From Monarcha castaneiventris obscurior (Eukaryota; Chordata; Aves; Passeriformes; Monarchidae), in contig JAMPIT010000856.1 of the NCBI GenBank assembly GCA_026261815.1, forward strand, positions 7,548,001-7,612,000: 64,000 bases of DNA. The letters run 5' to 3'. Position 1 is the stretch's first letter. Each line of letters begins with the position of its first letter. Under the pieces are notes generated by a model. That model was not told the origin of the DNA and made no database searches. It was given only the letters and a program-made list of their open reading frames with translations. Position numbers and translations under genes: made by a program. Positions 11,501 through 23,500 of the stretch are shown here, in pieces.

Positions 11501-14500
11501 CTTGCACAGTTCCTAGAAGTCAAAATTGCTGAACATTGCAAATGAAAATGTTATTTGTGCTGGATGAGAAAGAAATCAAGACACCTGTAAGGAGAAGAAA
11601 GGTACAGGATTATGGAACTGCTCCTCCAGTACAGCTGGACAGACTCCTGAGTGGTCCAAGCCCTGCTGCAGCTTCATAGGCTGGAGGGAATGGCCTCAGG
11701 CCTTGCTGAGTCTCATGGGCTTTGTTCAGATATTTCCTTTGTAAACAGGAGTTCTCCTAAACGCCGAAAACTTCTTTGAGGGAGATGCAGTGCTCGCCAC
11801 ACACGAGGCTGTGAGGAACGTGAGCGAAGCTGTGCCGGCAGATCCGTGGCAGGCTGAGGAGGTGAGGGGACTTTGCTCGTCCTGCTGCTGCCCAGGGATC
11901 CCTGGAGACATGGGCAGGTGAGAGCTGGGTGTGTTCTGCAGGTGCTGGAGTTTCCGGAGCTGGTGTTCAGGCACCAGGGATTTCTCACTGCCCTGGAATT
12001 TGTGACACAGGAGCTGCACCAGCCTGTCCAAGTGAGGTTCCGGCTGCACAGACCGATGGATGGAGAAGGTGAGGCTTGTCCTCAACACTTGTGGGATTGT
12101 TGGAGGTGACACCATCAAACTGGGTCTGGCCTTGTGGCCCCTCTGGTCCTCTGACCCTTAAAGGCTCAGAGGTTTGGTTCTGTTTTTTGAGGTGATTCAA
12201 GTGCAGGATTCACAGGTAGGGTGGGACAGCCTCGGAGAAGTGCTTATCCTGGAGAAAGTAATAGAGGGAGAAACGTCTCTCAATGCATGAGAATGTGAGT
12301 GTAAGGACCATGTGTTGAAGCTCGTTAATCTTCTGAGCTGTACTTTTTACTTTGTGAAAACTCATGTCAAATGGGAATGTGTTCTGGTCCATCTGGCCCC
12401 ATGGGTTAACAAGGAAGAACATTTTCCTGAGCCCATTTCTTCTTGATGGATGAGATAATCTGAAAAGCTTTTTATTCCTTGTACAACAGCCCAACAGTCA
12501 CAGTTTTGGCAACAATTAATTCTGCAGCAGAATGTTTGTTGTAGCTGTAGGGTTGGCTGGTTACAAAAGGATCTTTTTTGACACTGACAAGCTGATACTT
12601 TGACATGGAAACATTAACTTCAGAAAAGTTGCTTAATATGTTTTCAATGTCAAGGCCAGCTCTTGCTTTCACTTGGACTGGCTTTTGCTGGAGCACAGAT
12701 TCCTTCAGAGTGCAAATTGGTACGTTCTCACTGGAAAAGAGACAGCTTTGGCTTTAATGATCTTGGTGGATTTTTCCAGTAAAACTGGACCCTTACATAG
12801 CACCAGGATGTGCTGCAGTTGCAGCTTTTACTAAGAATGGAGCCATCATCAAAGTGGAAAAAAGGGTGAATTTGGAGCAAAGAAGTGCATTAGTAGTGTT
12901 ACTCATCAGAGTGGTGATCACCGATTTCTCTTTCACTTCTTCCAGACTACCAGGAGGAAAACAATACTACAGAACCATTCCCCAGCGCTCTGGATGATGG
13001 GAACTGGACCCTGCTGGAATGTCCTCCTGGTTTCCAGTGGTGTCCTTTGACGAATTTGTGCTCATCCCACAACAACTGCTGCAATGGTACTGAGTGTGCC
13101 AACAGTTCCTTTGGCCGCAGCGCTGCCCCTGGGTCCCTGCAGCCCAACAACAGCCAGCCCAGCTATGAACTCCTCAAGGAATTCCTCTTTACAGTACCAG
13201 CTGGCCCCTCTTCCCACTATCAGGTCAGTGTTTACTGCTGTAACCAGTGAGTAGGTGGGGCAGTTTTCTCCTGAGGGCTTTGGGTAAGTTTGGGTTGTTC
13301 CCATTTGGCAGATGGAGCCTCTGAAGTCCGTTGGAATGTGCCCAGTGTCGTGTGGCCCATGGGTTCCCTGCAGTCCCCTATGCCAAGCACAGCTGGTCAG
13401 AAGGGTCAAAAGCAGGTGGCACAGGGTGCCCAGAGAAGCTGTGGCTGCTCCTGGATCCCTGGAAGTGTCCAAGGTTGGGCAGGGCTTAGAGCAGCCTGGA
13501 ATGGTAGAACGTGTCCCTGCCCATGGCCAGGGATGGAACAGGATGGACTTTAAGATCCCTTCCCACCCAAACTATTCCATGATTCCATGAAAAGGCTGTG
13601 CAGATTCCATGGGCTGTTCCATGGCATTAACACAGTGGAGATGGAGCATAAAACTGATTTCTGTGTCGGTCCATTTGATTCAGAGAGGCCAGGGAGGGTG
13701 GAGTGGTGAAAGGTCTCCCTGTGCTGTGTTGGGATCTGCACCATTTCTGTTGGTTCCCACCTGGCAGGAAATCCAGCATTTTGCCTGGGCAGGAGTTGGG
13801 GTTGAGTGCTCTTAATGTGAGGCATTAATCCAAAAATGTCTCCTCTCTCTGCAGGCCACATTCAGAAAAGAAAACATCTTTGTCAGGGCTGGGGATGTTT
13901 TCAGCATCCAGCACAACGCAAGCTCGGGGTCATTCCTCCAGTGCCACCCCAGTGCTACCTCTCTGTACAGAAGGAGCTCCTCCGAGTGGGCACCGGGCCC
14001 GTCCGATGGCTCTGTGGATCCCCCCTGGCCAAACAGCACCGTGTGCTCTGTCTGGGTGCGCTACGCCGAGGAGCAGCTGGTGCCAGTGCTCAGCCCCCAC
14101 AACGCAGGGCTGGAGCACCCCGGTCACTACAGGGTCCAAGCCAGTGTGGACAACGGCGTCTTCAGCACCAACCTCTCCTGCAGCTTCCGCGTGGTCTCCC
14201 GAGTGTCCGGCCTGCGCGTCATCCACCCCACCCCCCAGGGCTCCAGGGTGTACCTGCCCACCAACCACACCACGCTGGTGGTCAAGCTGTCCTCGGGGGT
14301 CAACGCCACGGCCAGCTGGCTGGGGGACAACCGCACCGTGCCCTTCGTGGCGACCTGCCCGGCGGCCGTGGCCCCGCTGTGTGCCAGGGAGACCAACGAC
14401 ACCTGGTTCGCCGTGGTGCAGCTGGGCAGCCTCGGGGAGGGCGTCAGCACCCACGTGCTCGTTGCGGAGAACGCGGTGAGCTCCCAGAACATCACGGTCA

Positions 14501-17500
14501 CGGTGAAGGTGGAGGAGCCCATCCGTGGCCTGAGGGCCACCCCCGACCCCGAGAGCAGAGTGCTGGTGAACACACGGGTGGTGAGTGTTTGCTGTTGCTC
14601 TGAACACATCCCTCGTGGGTTTAGCCCTCAGCTGTAGCTGTCAGGGGGGTGTTTGGCTCGGGGCAGGGGAGCACTGCTTGCTGCTAAGCTGCCAGGCCGT
14701 GCTGCCCGCGCTGCTGCAGACACAGCATGTGGCACCAGCACTGGTGCTCTCCAGCAGGAAGGCAGCTCAGCTGCATGTCCCCTTGGACCCCCCAAGGTAA
14801 GACAGTGCCTCCTGTGAGAGAATACTGTCTGTCCAGTTCCCCAGGGCACCGGGGGCATTAGGAAAGGCCAGTATTTACCTTGTTTTGCCTTGTTGAGGTA
14901 GTCGTTCCTTGAGGTGTTTAGATTTGCTAAATCCTTGTATCAGCTGGCTGAAGCTGTAAAAACGTTTCACCCCTCCAAGTCTTGGAGTTCCCCTGGTGTT
15001 TGCAGTCTTGTCTTCTCCAGTCCCCCATCCCCAGAGCTACAGCCCTGGGAAGCTGCTCAGTAACTGCCCCAAATGCTCTGTACAAGCTCTGGCTGCTTTT
15101 CTAGCAGATCCTGTGCCTGCACCTCTCGGTCTCACCCTTCCTGCTGCCACAGGCTGCTCAGGAGGCACTGTTGGAGTGAGGAGGGAACTGCCCTGTCCAA
15201 CCCCTTCAGCCTTTGGGTCAGGCACCATCTGTGGACAAGGGTCAGAGGCTCAGCTTACAGGTGTAGGTAAAGCCAGGCTGTTTCTGCAGAGATTTCAGAA
15301 GGTTTTTTAGTCAGCAAGAGAGACCTGATCACAAGAGCAGAGTGCTGGGCTGTGGGAGCAGGGAGTGTGGGGTCTGCTCCCAGCTCTGCTGGGGATTTAT
15401 GGAGTCAGGGTCTGCATTTCTCCATTAGCAGCAGAGCCACAGATGATCTGTCACCTCTCTGCCATGCTCTGAGGGCACTGCAGGTGTGGGGGCCTCCCAG
15501 TCTGGCTCTGCTCCCTCTCCAGTTCAGCTGGAGATCTCCTGGGAAGTGCTGGGCATGCTTTTCTCTTGCACCAGTGTGAAATGTTCTCGTGCCTTTCAGA
15601 GCTACATCCCTGTGATGGAGGCTGGGTCAGATGTGACTTTCCGATGGACAGTAGATGATAAGCCATCTTTCACTTTTTACAATGTTGTCTTCAACGTTAT
15701 CTACCAAAGCCCAGCTGTGTACAAGCTTTCGGTAAGCCAAGGCCTTTCCCATGATACCATTTCACCCCTGGGTTTCCATCTCATCCCACAAAATCCTCAG
15801 GAAAAGCAGCAGGGAAAGAAGGCAGAGTTGAGTTGAGGTTTTCACTGTGCTCGTCTGCTATTTCTCACTGAGCTGCTCTTGCAAATGCAAATAGTTTCTT
15901 CTACTCTTACATTACTTCGCTGTGTTTCTCCTCTTTGCTTTCTCCTCTATTCTCCAAGTTTCCTTTTCTGTTCATAGAGTGTCTTTGTTTCCTCCTCGTC
16001 CCTAGCAAGAATTAGCAGGGAGCCCCTGCTCTGGCAGGCAGGAGACCTGGATTCAGAACCTGGTAGAGGCAGGATGCATCATAAGACTTTTGTAGGCAGG
16101 ACAAAGCTTCTCCCACGAGCTCCTGTGTTCTCTGTCCTGTTCTCTTTCTCCTGGTGCAGACTGGAACACTGGGTTTTGCCATGACCCCTGAAGGATGGAG
16201 CAGAGTCTGGGCCAAATGAGGTGTCTCTTGTAGAACAGGATTATCTCTGGCCAGAACATCTTTGTGTGTCATGCCCTGCAGAATCTGCTCTGGTCCAAGG
16301 TGCTGGATCTGCTCTCAGGGTGACTCTTGGCCCAGCCCCGAGGCCATGCTCGCACTAATTTGCTTGGTGCAGCACTAATTTGCTGGGTGAAGCACTGTGC
16401 TCAGGGCCTGGGCTGCTTTCACTTACAGAGCTGCCAAGGTGCCGTTAGCCTGGGGGGCTCTGGGTTTGGTGCAGCAGATCCACAGAAGCTTAGACACGAG
16501 CTTCTCTTACCTGCTGGGATGGGGTGGGAGGTCTGTTCCAGTGGGTTTGAAGGATCCCTCTGCCAGCAGCTCAGCTCTCCTGCAGGTGAGAAGGTGAAGA
16601 TGCTTTGTCAGTGTTACGTGCCTAGAAAATCCTGAGGATTCTGCTCTACTTCTGTCATGTCTCTTCAGTCTCTCGTGTCCCTTTCCCTCCTCTGCCCAGC
16701 CTTGCTCTCCCTCTTTGTGCCCGCCACACCAGGATCCTGGAGCTGCACTTTGTGTGCTTGGTTTTATGAACCTCTCCCATCCCTGCTGTGTGCTTGAAGC
16801 CACTTTTCTGCCACTGTCCCGAGGAAATTGGATGGCTCTTGTCCCGTTAGGGGCAGCAGGTGCCTGTGCTCAGCAGCTGGAGGGCACATTGGAGCAGGCA
16901 GAGGGGCAGCTGGCAAGTTCAGAGCCAGAGGAGCCTCAGGATGAGAAGCTCCTCTCCTTTTCCTCTTGCTGTAGCACCAGTCCTTCCTTGGACTGGCTGT
17001 AGTAGTGAAGATGTGGCCACTCTGTCTGCCCTGACCTGCTCACCTACCTGGTGGTGCTTCTTCAGTCCAGGAAAGCCCCACTCAGAGGGTGTTCCCCACA
17101 ACAAAGGGTCCCAAACCCATTCTTTGTCCCACTGTCCTTCCCAGCTCACCGCCTCCAACCACGTCAGCAATTTCACAGTCAACTACAACGTGACGGTGGA
17201 GATGATGAACAGGATGAAGAACCTGAGCGTGGTGGGTGTCCTGCCAGTGCTTCCCCAGAACAGCAGCGTGGAGCTCAGCGCCAGGGTTCACGTGGACTCA
17301 GCTGTGGAGGCTCTGTTCCTGTGAGTCCTTTGCTGTTTGCCCAAACTTAAGATCTTTCTGTGCACACCTTACCTTGCCTGCACTTTTTCTCTTCCCAGGG
17401 CCAACTGGTCCATCTCAGCTGTTGATTAGTTAATGTGAAATCCCTGTGAGTGGGGGCCAGTCACATACCTGTAGTTCAGACTGAAATCCCTTTCTTTTAA

Positions 17501-20500
17501 AGTGTTACAACACTGCTTTAATTTGGGTTCTTCCTCTTCTTCCCAGTGCTGTGCTCCTCTCAGCACAGCTACTGCTTTGATACTTGACATTCTGTTTCCT
17601 ATGTTTTTTTTTGGAAAACCCAGCCCTGACTTGAAAGACAGGCCAGGATTCCTCTGGGATTTCCACAATTCTCCTGTTGTGCAGTGTGACATGGTTTGCC
17701 TGTTCCTCCAGGTGGGATTTCGGAGATGGTGTCCAGGAGACATATCTGTTCAAGCCTCCCTACAACAAGTCTTTCCTTGTTCCTGATGCCAATGTCCATG
17801 AGGTTGTCATTGAGCACAACGTTTCACACGTCTACCAAGACCCAGGTATGCTCAACAAAGTTCTTTGGGGAAGAAAGGGCTCAGGCATTTTTGGTGAGAG
17901 GGGTGTACAAGGCACCTTCCAGTAAAACCAGAGCTGGGAAGTCATTGCCTCATCCCTGAGCAAACAGCCAGAGTGACTGGAAGTCTCCAGCCGTTGCCAT
18001 CCTCTATAACTCCATTTCCCGAGGAAGTTTGGTCAGTCTGTAAGAAGCAGGTCCACCACACACAGCCCCTTTTTGGGCAGTCTCAGCAGAAGGATGAGGG
18101 GCAGGCGAGCACCGGGCCGCAGGAGGGGTGGGCAGCAGGAAGGGTCTGTTCTGTGGGTGAGCAGAAAGAAAATCTTTTCTCTCTACCTGTTGGACTGGCT
18201 CCTTTCTTGGTCCCACACACATGACCTGGTGTAATTCCTACTAGTCCTGGGCTAGAGCAGGGCAGCCCAGGGTGTGCACAGCGCAGGAGCGGAGTGTCCC
18301 CTGCAGCCCCTGTCACGCCCCCCACACCACCACAGCACTGAGAAGCTGTTGACAGGCATGTCCTCACACTGCCCTTGTTCTGCTCTCTCCCAATGCAGGA
18401 GAATATGCCCTGATGGTTGTTGTGTCCAACCAGTACGAGAACCTCACCCACCTGAGCCCAGTTCACATCCACAGTTACCTGATGGATGTGAAGGTGGAGG
18501 CAGAGGAGGATGTTTTGGTCGTGGGCCAGCCGGTCACCTTCCGAGCCACTCCTCTGCCATCCCCGTATGGCGTCGTGTACACCTGGGACTTCGGGGACGG
18601 GTCCTCACTGCTCACAGAGATCCAGCCCACCGTGACCCACAGCTACCCCCGCAGAGGGGTGTACAACGTCACCGTGACAGCCAACAACACCGTGAGCGGC
18701 GTGGAGACGGTGGAGTGCTACCAGGTGTTTGAGGAGATAACGGGGCTCCGCGTTTCCGCGGACGAGGCCACGGAGCTGGGAGCAGCCGTCACCATTAACG
18801 CTTCTGTGCAGACTGGGGACAGCATCACCTGGACATTCGACATGGGGGACGGGACAGTGCTGAGGAGTCAGGTGCCAGTGGTGGAACACGTGTACGTAAA
18901 GGACATCAACTGCACAGTGAACGTGACAGCTGTGAATCCTGTGAACTCTGTCTCCCAGGCGGTTCCTGTCCGGATATTTGTCCTGGAAGTACTCAGAATA
19001 GAGCCCACTTCTTGCATCCTGGAGCACCCGGATGTGCAGCTCACTGCCTATGTGACAGGGAATCCTGAGGAGTACATCTTTGACTGGACTTTTGGAGACG
19101 GCTCGTCCAATGTCACAGTCAGCGGGGACCCTGTGGTGGTGCACAACTTCACCCGGAGTGGGACGTTCCTGCTCTCCCTGACCCTCTCCAGCAGCTTTAA
19201 CAAGGCTCACTATTTCACCAGCGTCTGTGTGGAGCCGGAGATCCTCAACGTCACCCTCCTGCCTTCCAAGCACTTTGTGAGGCTCAGGGAAGAGACCACC
19301 TTCCAGGTCAGTGCCGTGCCTCCCTACCAGTACCACTACCGCTGGGATTTCGGCAACAATGAATCCACCAGGTCGAGTGGGACTGAAGTGACCTACACCT
19401 ACAAGAACACAGGGGTCTTCCTGGTCACGGTGACCGTCTCCAACAATGTCTCTTTCAACAACGACACGGCGTTTGTGGAGGTCCAGGAGCCGGTTGGAGT
19501 AGCAAAGATTGAATATAACGGCACAGATGTTCTGGAGGTGAACCAGATCTACCTATTCTCTGCCAGCATGAATGGAACCAAAGTGAGTTACTGCTGGGAC
19601 TTTGGGGATGGCAATGTCCAGCCTGGGCAGGTGGCCACCCACTCCTACAACAGCACAGGCCACTACAGCATTACAGTGATGGGGCAGAACAATGTGAGCT
19701 CCAACGAGACCACCATCGACATCACCGTGAAACGGCGGCTCTTTGGTCTGACTGTCAATGCCAGCCGGACAGTGGTGCCATTGAATGGGTCCGTGAGCTT
19801 TGTAGCCACCCTGGTGGCTGGCACAGCCATCCGCTACTCGTGGATCCTCTGTGATCGCTGCACTCCTATCCAAGGCTCCTCCACCATTTCCTACACCTTC
19901 CGCTCCGTGGGCACGTTCAACGTCATTGTGACGGCCGAGAACAAGATCAGCTCGCTGCAGGACAGCATCTACGTCTACGTCCTGGAGCAGATCGAGGGCC
20001 TGCAGGTGACCAGTAGTGACCTGGTGGAGGACATGTATTTCCCAACTAACAAAACGCTCCATTTGCAGGCCGTGGTGAGGGAGGGCACAAACATCTCCTA
20101 CAGCTGGGTAGTCCAGCGGGATGGCAATGCTGTGCAGACCTTCACCGGGAAAACCTTCCCCTTGAGCATCCCGGAAGCTGGGAACTACACTGTCTACCTG
20201 AAGGCCACCAACATGCTGGGCTGTGCCACTGCTAACAGGACACTGGAGTTCATCGAAAGCCTTGGTGTCCTAAAGCCCTACGCCTTCCCCAACCCAGCTG
20301 CTATTAATGCCTCTGTGAACATAAGTGCCACCATAACCAGTGGCAGTGGTATCACGTACGTGTGGTACCTGGAGGACAGCTTCTCTCCTGTCACCTCTGA
20401 GCCCTTTATTATACACTCCTTCCAAAGCCCTGGAATGATTGAGGTCATCGTTGGAGCAGAAAACAAGCTGAATTCAACCAATGCCACAGTTTCTGTCTGT

Positions 20501-23500
20501 GTGGAGGAGGTCATCGAGGGGCTGAGTATAGGCACAGCAGAGCTGGACTGTAGGTACGTCTCGTCAGGCTCCACGGTGGTCTTTGAGGGGGAGCTGCAGA
20601 GGGGGACTGAAGTGATGTGGATGTGGGAGGTGCCAAATGGCACATTGAGTGGCCAGTCTGTGGCAGTCACGTTCCCCACGGCAGGGTTGTACACGGTCCA
20701 TCTGAACGCGTCCAACGACATAAGCTGGGCTCTGGCCAGCAGGAACATCTCAGTGCTGGACAGGATTCAAGGTCTGGAAGTCGTCGCCAGCAAGAAGGTG
20801 GTGCCGCCAGGGGAACAGGTCACCTTTGAGATCAGGATGCTGTCAGGTACCTCTGTGAGTTACCTGGTGAGCATTAGTGGGGACTACTCCGTGGTGCTCA
20901 ATGGCTCCAGGTACAGCCATGAGTTCACCAAGAGTGGCGATTATCTGGTGACCGTGACTGTGCAGAACCAGATCAGCATTGCCCATGCCCAGGTGCTCAT
21001 CTCTGTCCTGGAGCCCATCCAGGACGTCAGGCTCCTGAACTGCTGTGAGGAGGGCATTCCCACGGGCACGGAGAAGAGCTTCAGTGCCCGCGTGGGGAGC
21101 GGCTCCCGCGTATCCTTCTCCTGGCAGTTCTGCCTGTGGAAAGAGCGAGGCCGGTCCGTGGTTGCTGCATCAGGAGAGAGCGTTTCCTACGCTCCAGAAG
21201 CTGCAGGGCTGCTGGAGATCCACCTCATTGCCTTCAATGACTTGGGAAGTGTCAACATCACCAGAACCATCCAGGTGCAAGACCCCATAGTCCAGGTGTC
21301 CCTCAGTGCCACCAATGCCTTTGTCAACAGGACGGCCCTGTTTGAAGCCACGGTGGTGCCCAGCAGCCGGAGCGTTGAGTTCTTGTGGAGCTTTGGGGAT
21401 GGCTCTTCCACTCAAACCACCAGGGTTGCAGTGGCCAACTATTCTTACCTGAGCCCCGGGGATTACCTGGTGGAGGTGAATGCCACCAATCTCATCAGCT
21501 TCTTCATAGCCCAGCTCACGGTCACCGTCAAAGTCCTGGAGTGCGAGGAGCCCGAGGTGGAGTTGGCCCTCCCACCGCAGGTGGTTATGAAGAGATCCCA
21601 GAGGAACTATCTGGAGGCACAGATTGACCTCCGAGGGTGCATCAAGTACCAGACAGAGCACCTGTGGGAGATCTACCAAGCACCCAGCTGCATGAACTTG
21701 GATGACTCCAGCAGGATCCGGCTGCCGAACGTCGACATGAACAGGCCCCAGCTGGTTATCCCGAAGCTCGGCCTGGAAGTTGGGAACTATTGCTTTATGT
21801 TTATTGTCTCCTTTGGAGACACCCCGCTGTCCAAAAGCATCTTTGCCAATGTGACTGTGATCCCGAGTAAACTGGTCCCAATCATTGATGGGGGGTCATA
21901 CCGTGTATGGTCCAACACTCAGGACTTAATCTTGGATGGGGAGAAATCCTACGACCCAAACTTGGATGACGGGGAGCAGACCCCGTTGTTGTACGAGTGG
22001 TCCTGCACATCCTCCTCCAAGGTAAGAGCAGCCTTGCACAGCCAGAGTGACCATTTTGGAGCTCCAGCTCCACCATAAACATGTCTGGGGTGAAGTGGTG
22101 TTGAGGGAAGCATTTGTGAGCATCTTTAACAGAGCTGCTCTGGAGGAAGGAGGGTTGCAAAGGTTGAGTTCCCAGCTCGGGGTGATGATACAGAAATTGG
22201 TGTGAGGAGTGGTGCAGTGCGATGTCCCTGGGCAAGGCAGAAGGGCTGGCTCTGGATGTGGAGGCACTGGCATTGCTGCTTCCCTGGCATGTGGCCTCTG
22301 GTTCCCAGGGCCAGTGCTGCTGTTTCCATGTCCTGAGGGAGTTAAGGAGCTGCTGATGCAGTCTGGGAGCTCAGGGCTCTGGTCCCTCTCCCATTAACAG
22401 TTAAATGTCTCTAATGTCATCAGGGGACAAAGTTAGACTTCGGAGAGGTCAGGGGACCACAGCTCGTGGTCACAAGCAGGTCACTGTCCTCACGTGCTGA
22501 AGTGGTCTGACCCTGCACTGATGGAAGAGCAAGGGAGACCTGCCTGGCAAATCCTGATGAGAATGCACCTCTGGAGCATTTTTGATTGAATGAGGAACTC
22601 TTTTCCTTGTACAATGTCATGTTTTCTAGCTTTGTCTCAAAATAGCAAATGTGAAGTGTGTGGGGATTGGACCTTTTGGTTTAATGTGAGCTTTTTGTGT
22701 TGCTTGGCAATGTTTATAAGGTATTTAATGAAGAATTAATTGCCTTAAACTACAAATTTGAAACTCAGATGAAATACAGGAGTATTCCAGCTACTGTTTA
22801 CTAACCTGAAGAGTAGGATAATGCGTGTTATTGTCCACACGTGCCCTGTTTCTCCCACCCCAGTGGTGGCACTGCACAGCAAGGTCTGTGACAGTGACTC
22901 TGTGTGGACCTGAATGTTTTGGCTGTGGACTAACCCGATGTGCACCCGTACCAAGGAGGGTTTGAAAGTTCTTTTCTCCTTGCAAGCAGAGCTCGGCTGC
23001 AGGGTGCTCTCTGAATTTCAGTGCCAAAGAAGGAATTGTCACAATATCCAAAGCTCTATTAGAAGCAGATGTGGAGTACACATTCGACCTCACCGTCAGG
23101 AAGGAGGGGATGAGTCCCGAGGCCACCAACCAAACCGTACGTACCACACACAGCTGTCACCTCCTCTCCTTGGCACAGGCACCTCTGAGGCACAGAGTCC
23201 TGGGATGGTTGGGTTGGAAGGACCTTAAAGATCATCCAGTTCCACCCCCTGCCGTGGGCAGGGACACCTTCCACTATCCCAGGTTGCTCCAAGCCCCGTC
23301 CAGCCTGGCCTTGGACACTTCCAGGGATCCAGGGGCAGCCACAGCTTCTCTGGGCAACCTGTGCCAGGGCCTGCCCACCCTCAGAGGGAAAAATTAGTCC
23401 CTTTTCCCAAGGAAGTTTCTATAGGAGAAAGGAAACTTCCTTTCCCGCTCTTCAGCAGTCCCAGCTCTCCACGTGCCACAGGCTCTTCCCTCATTTTACC

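Noticed and set aside
13930..14607. Long antisense frames over exons 11 and 15
   Set aside because: Shadows of the GC-rich PKD1 coding strand; no independent domain.
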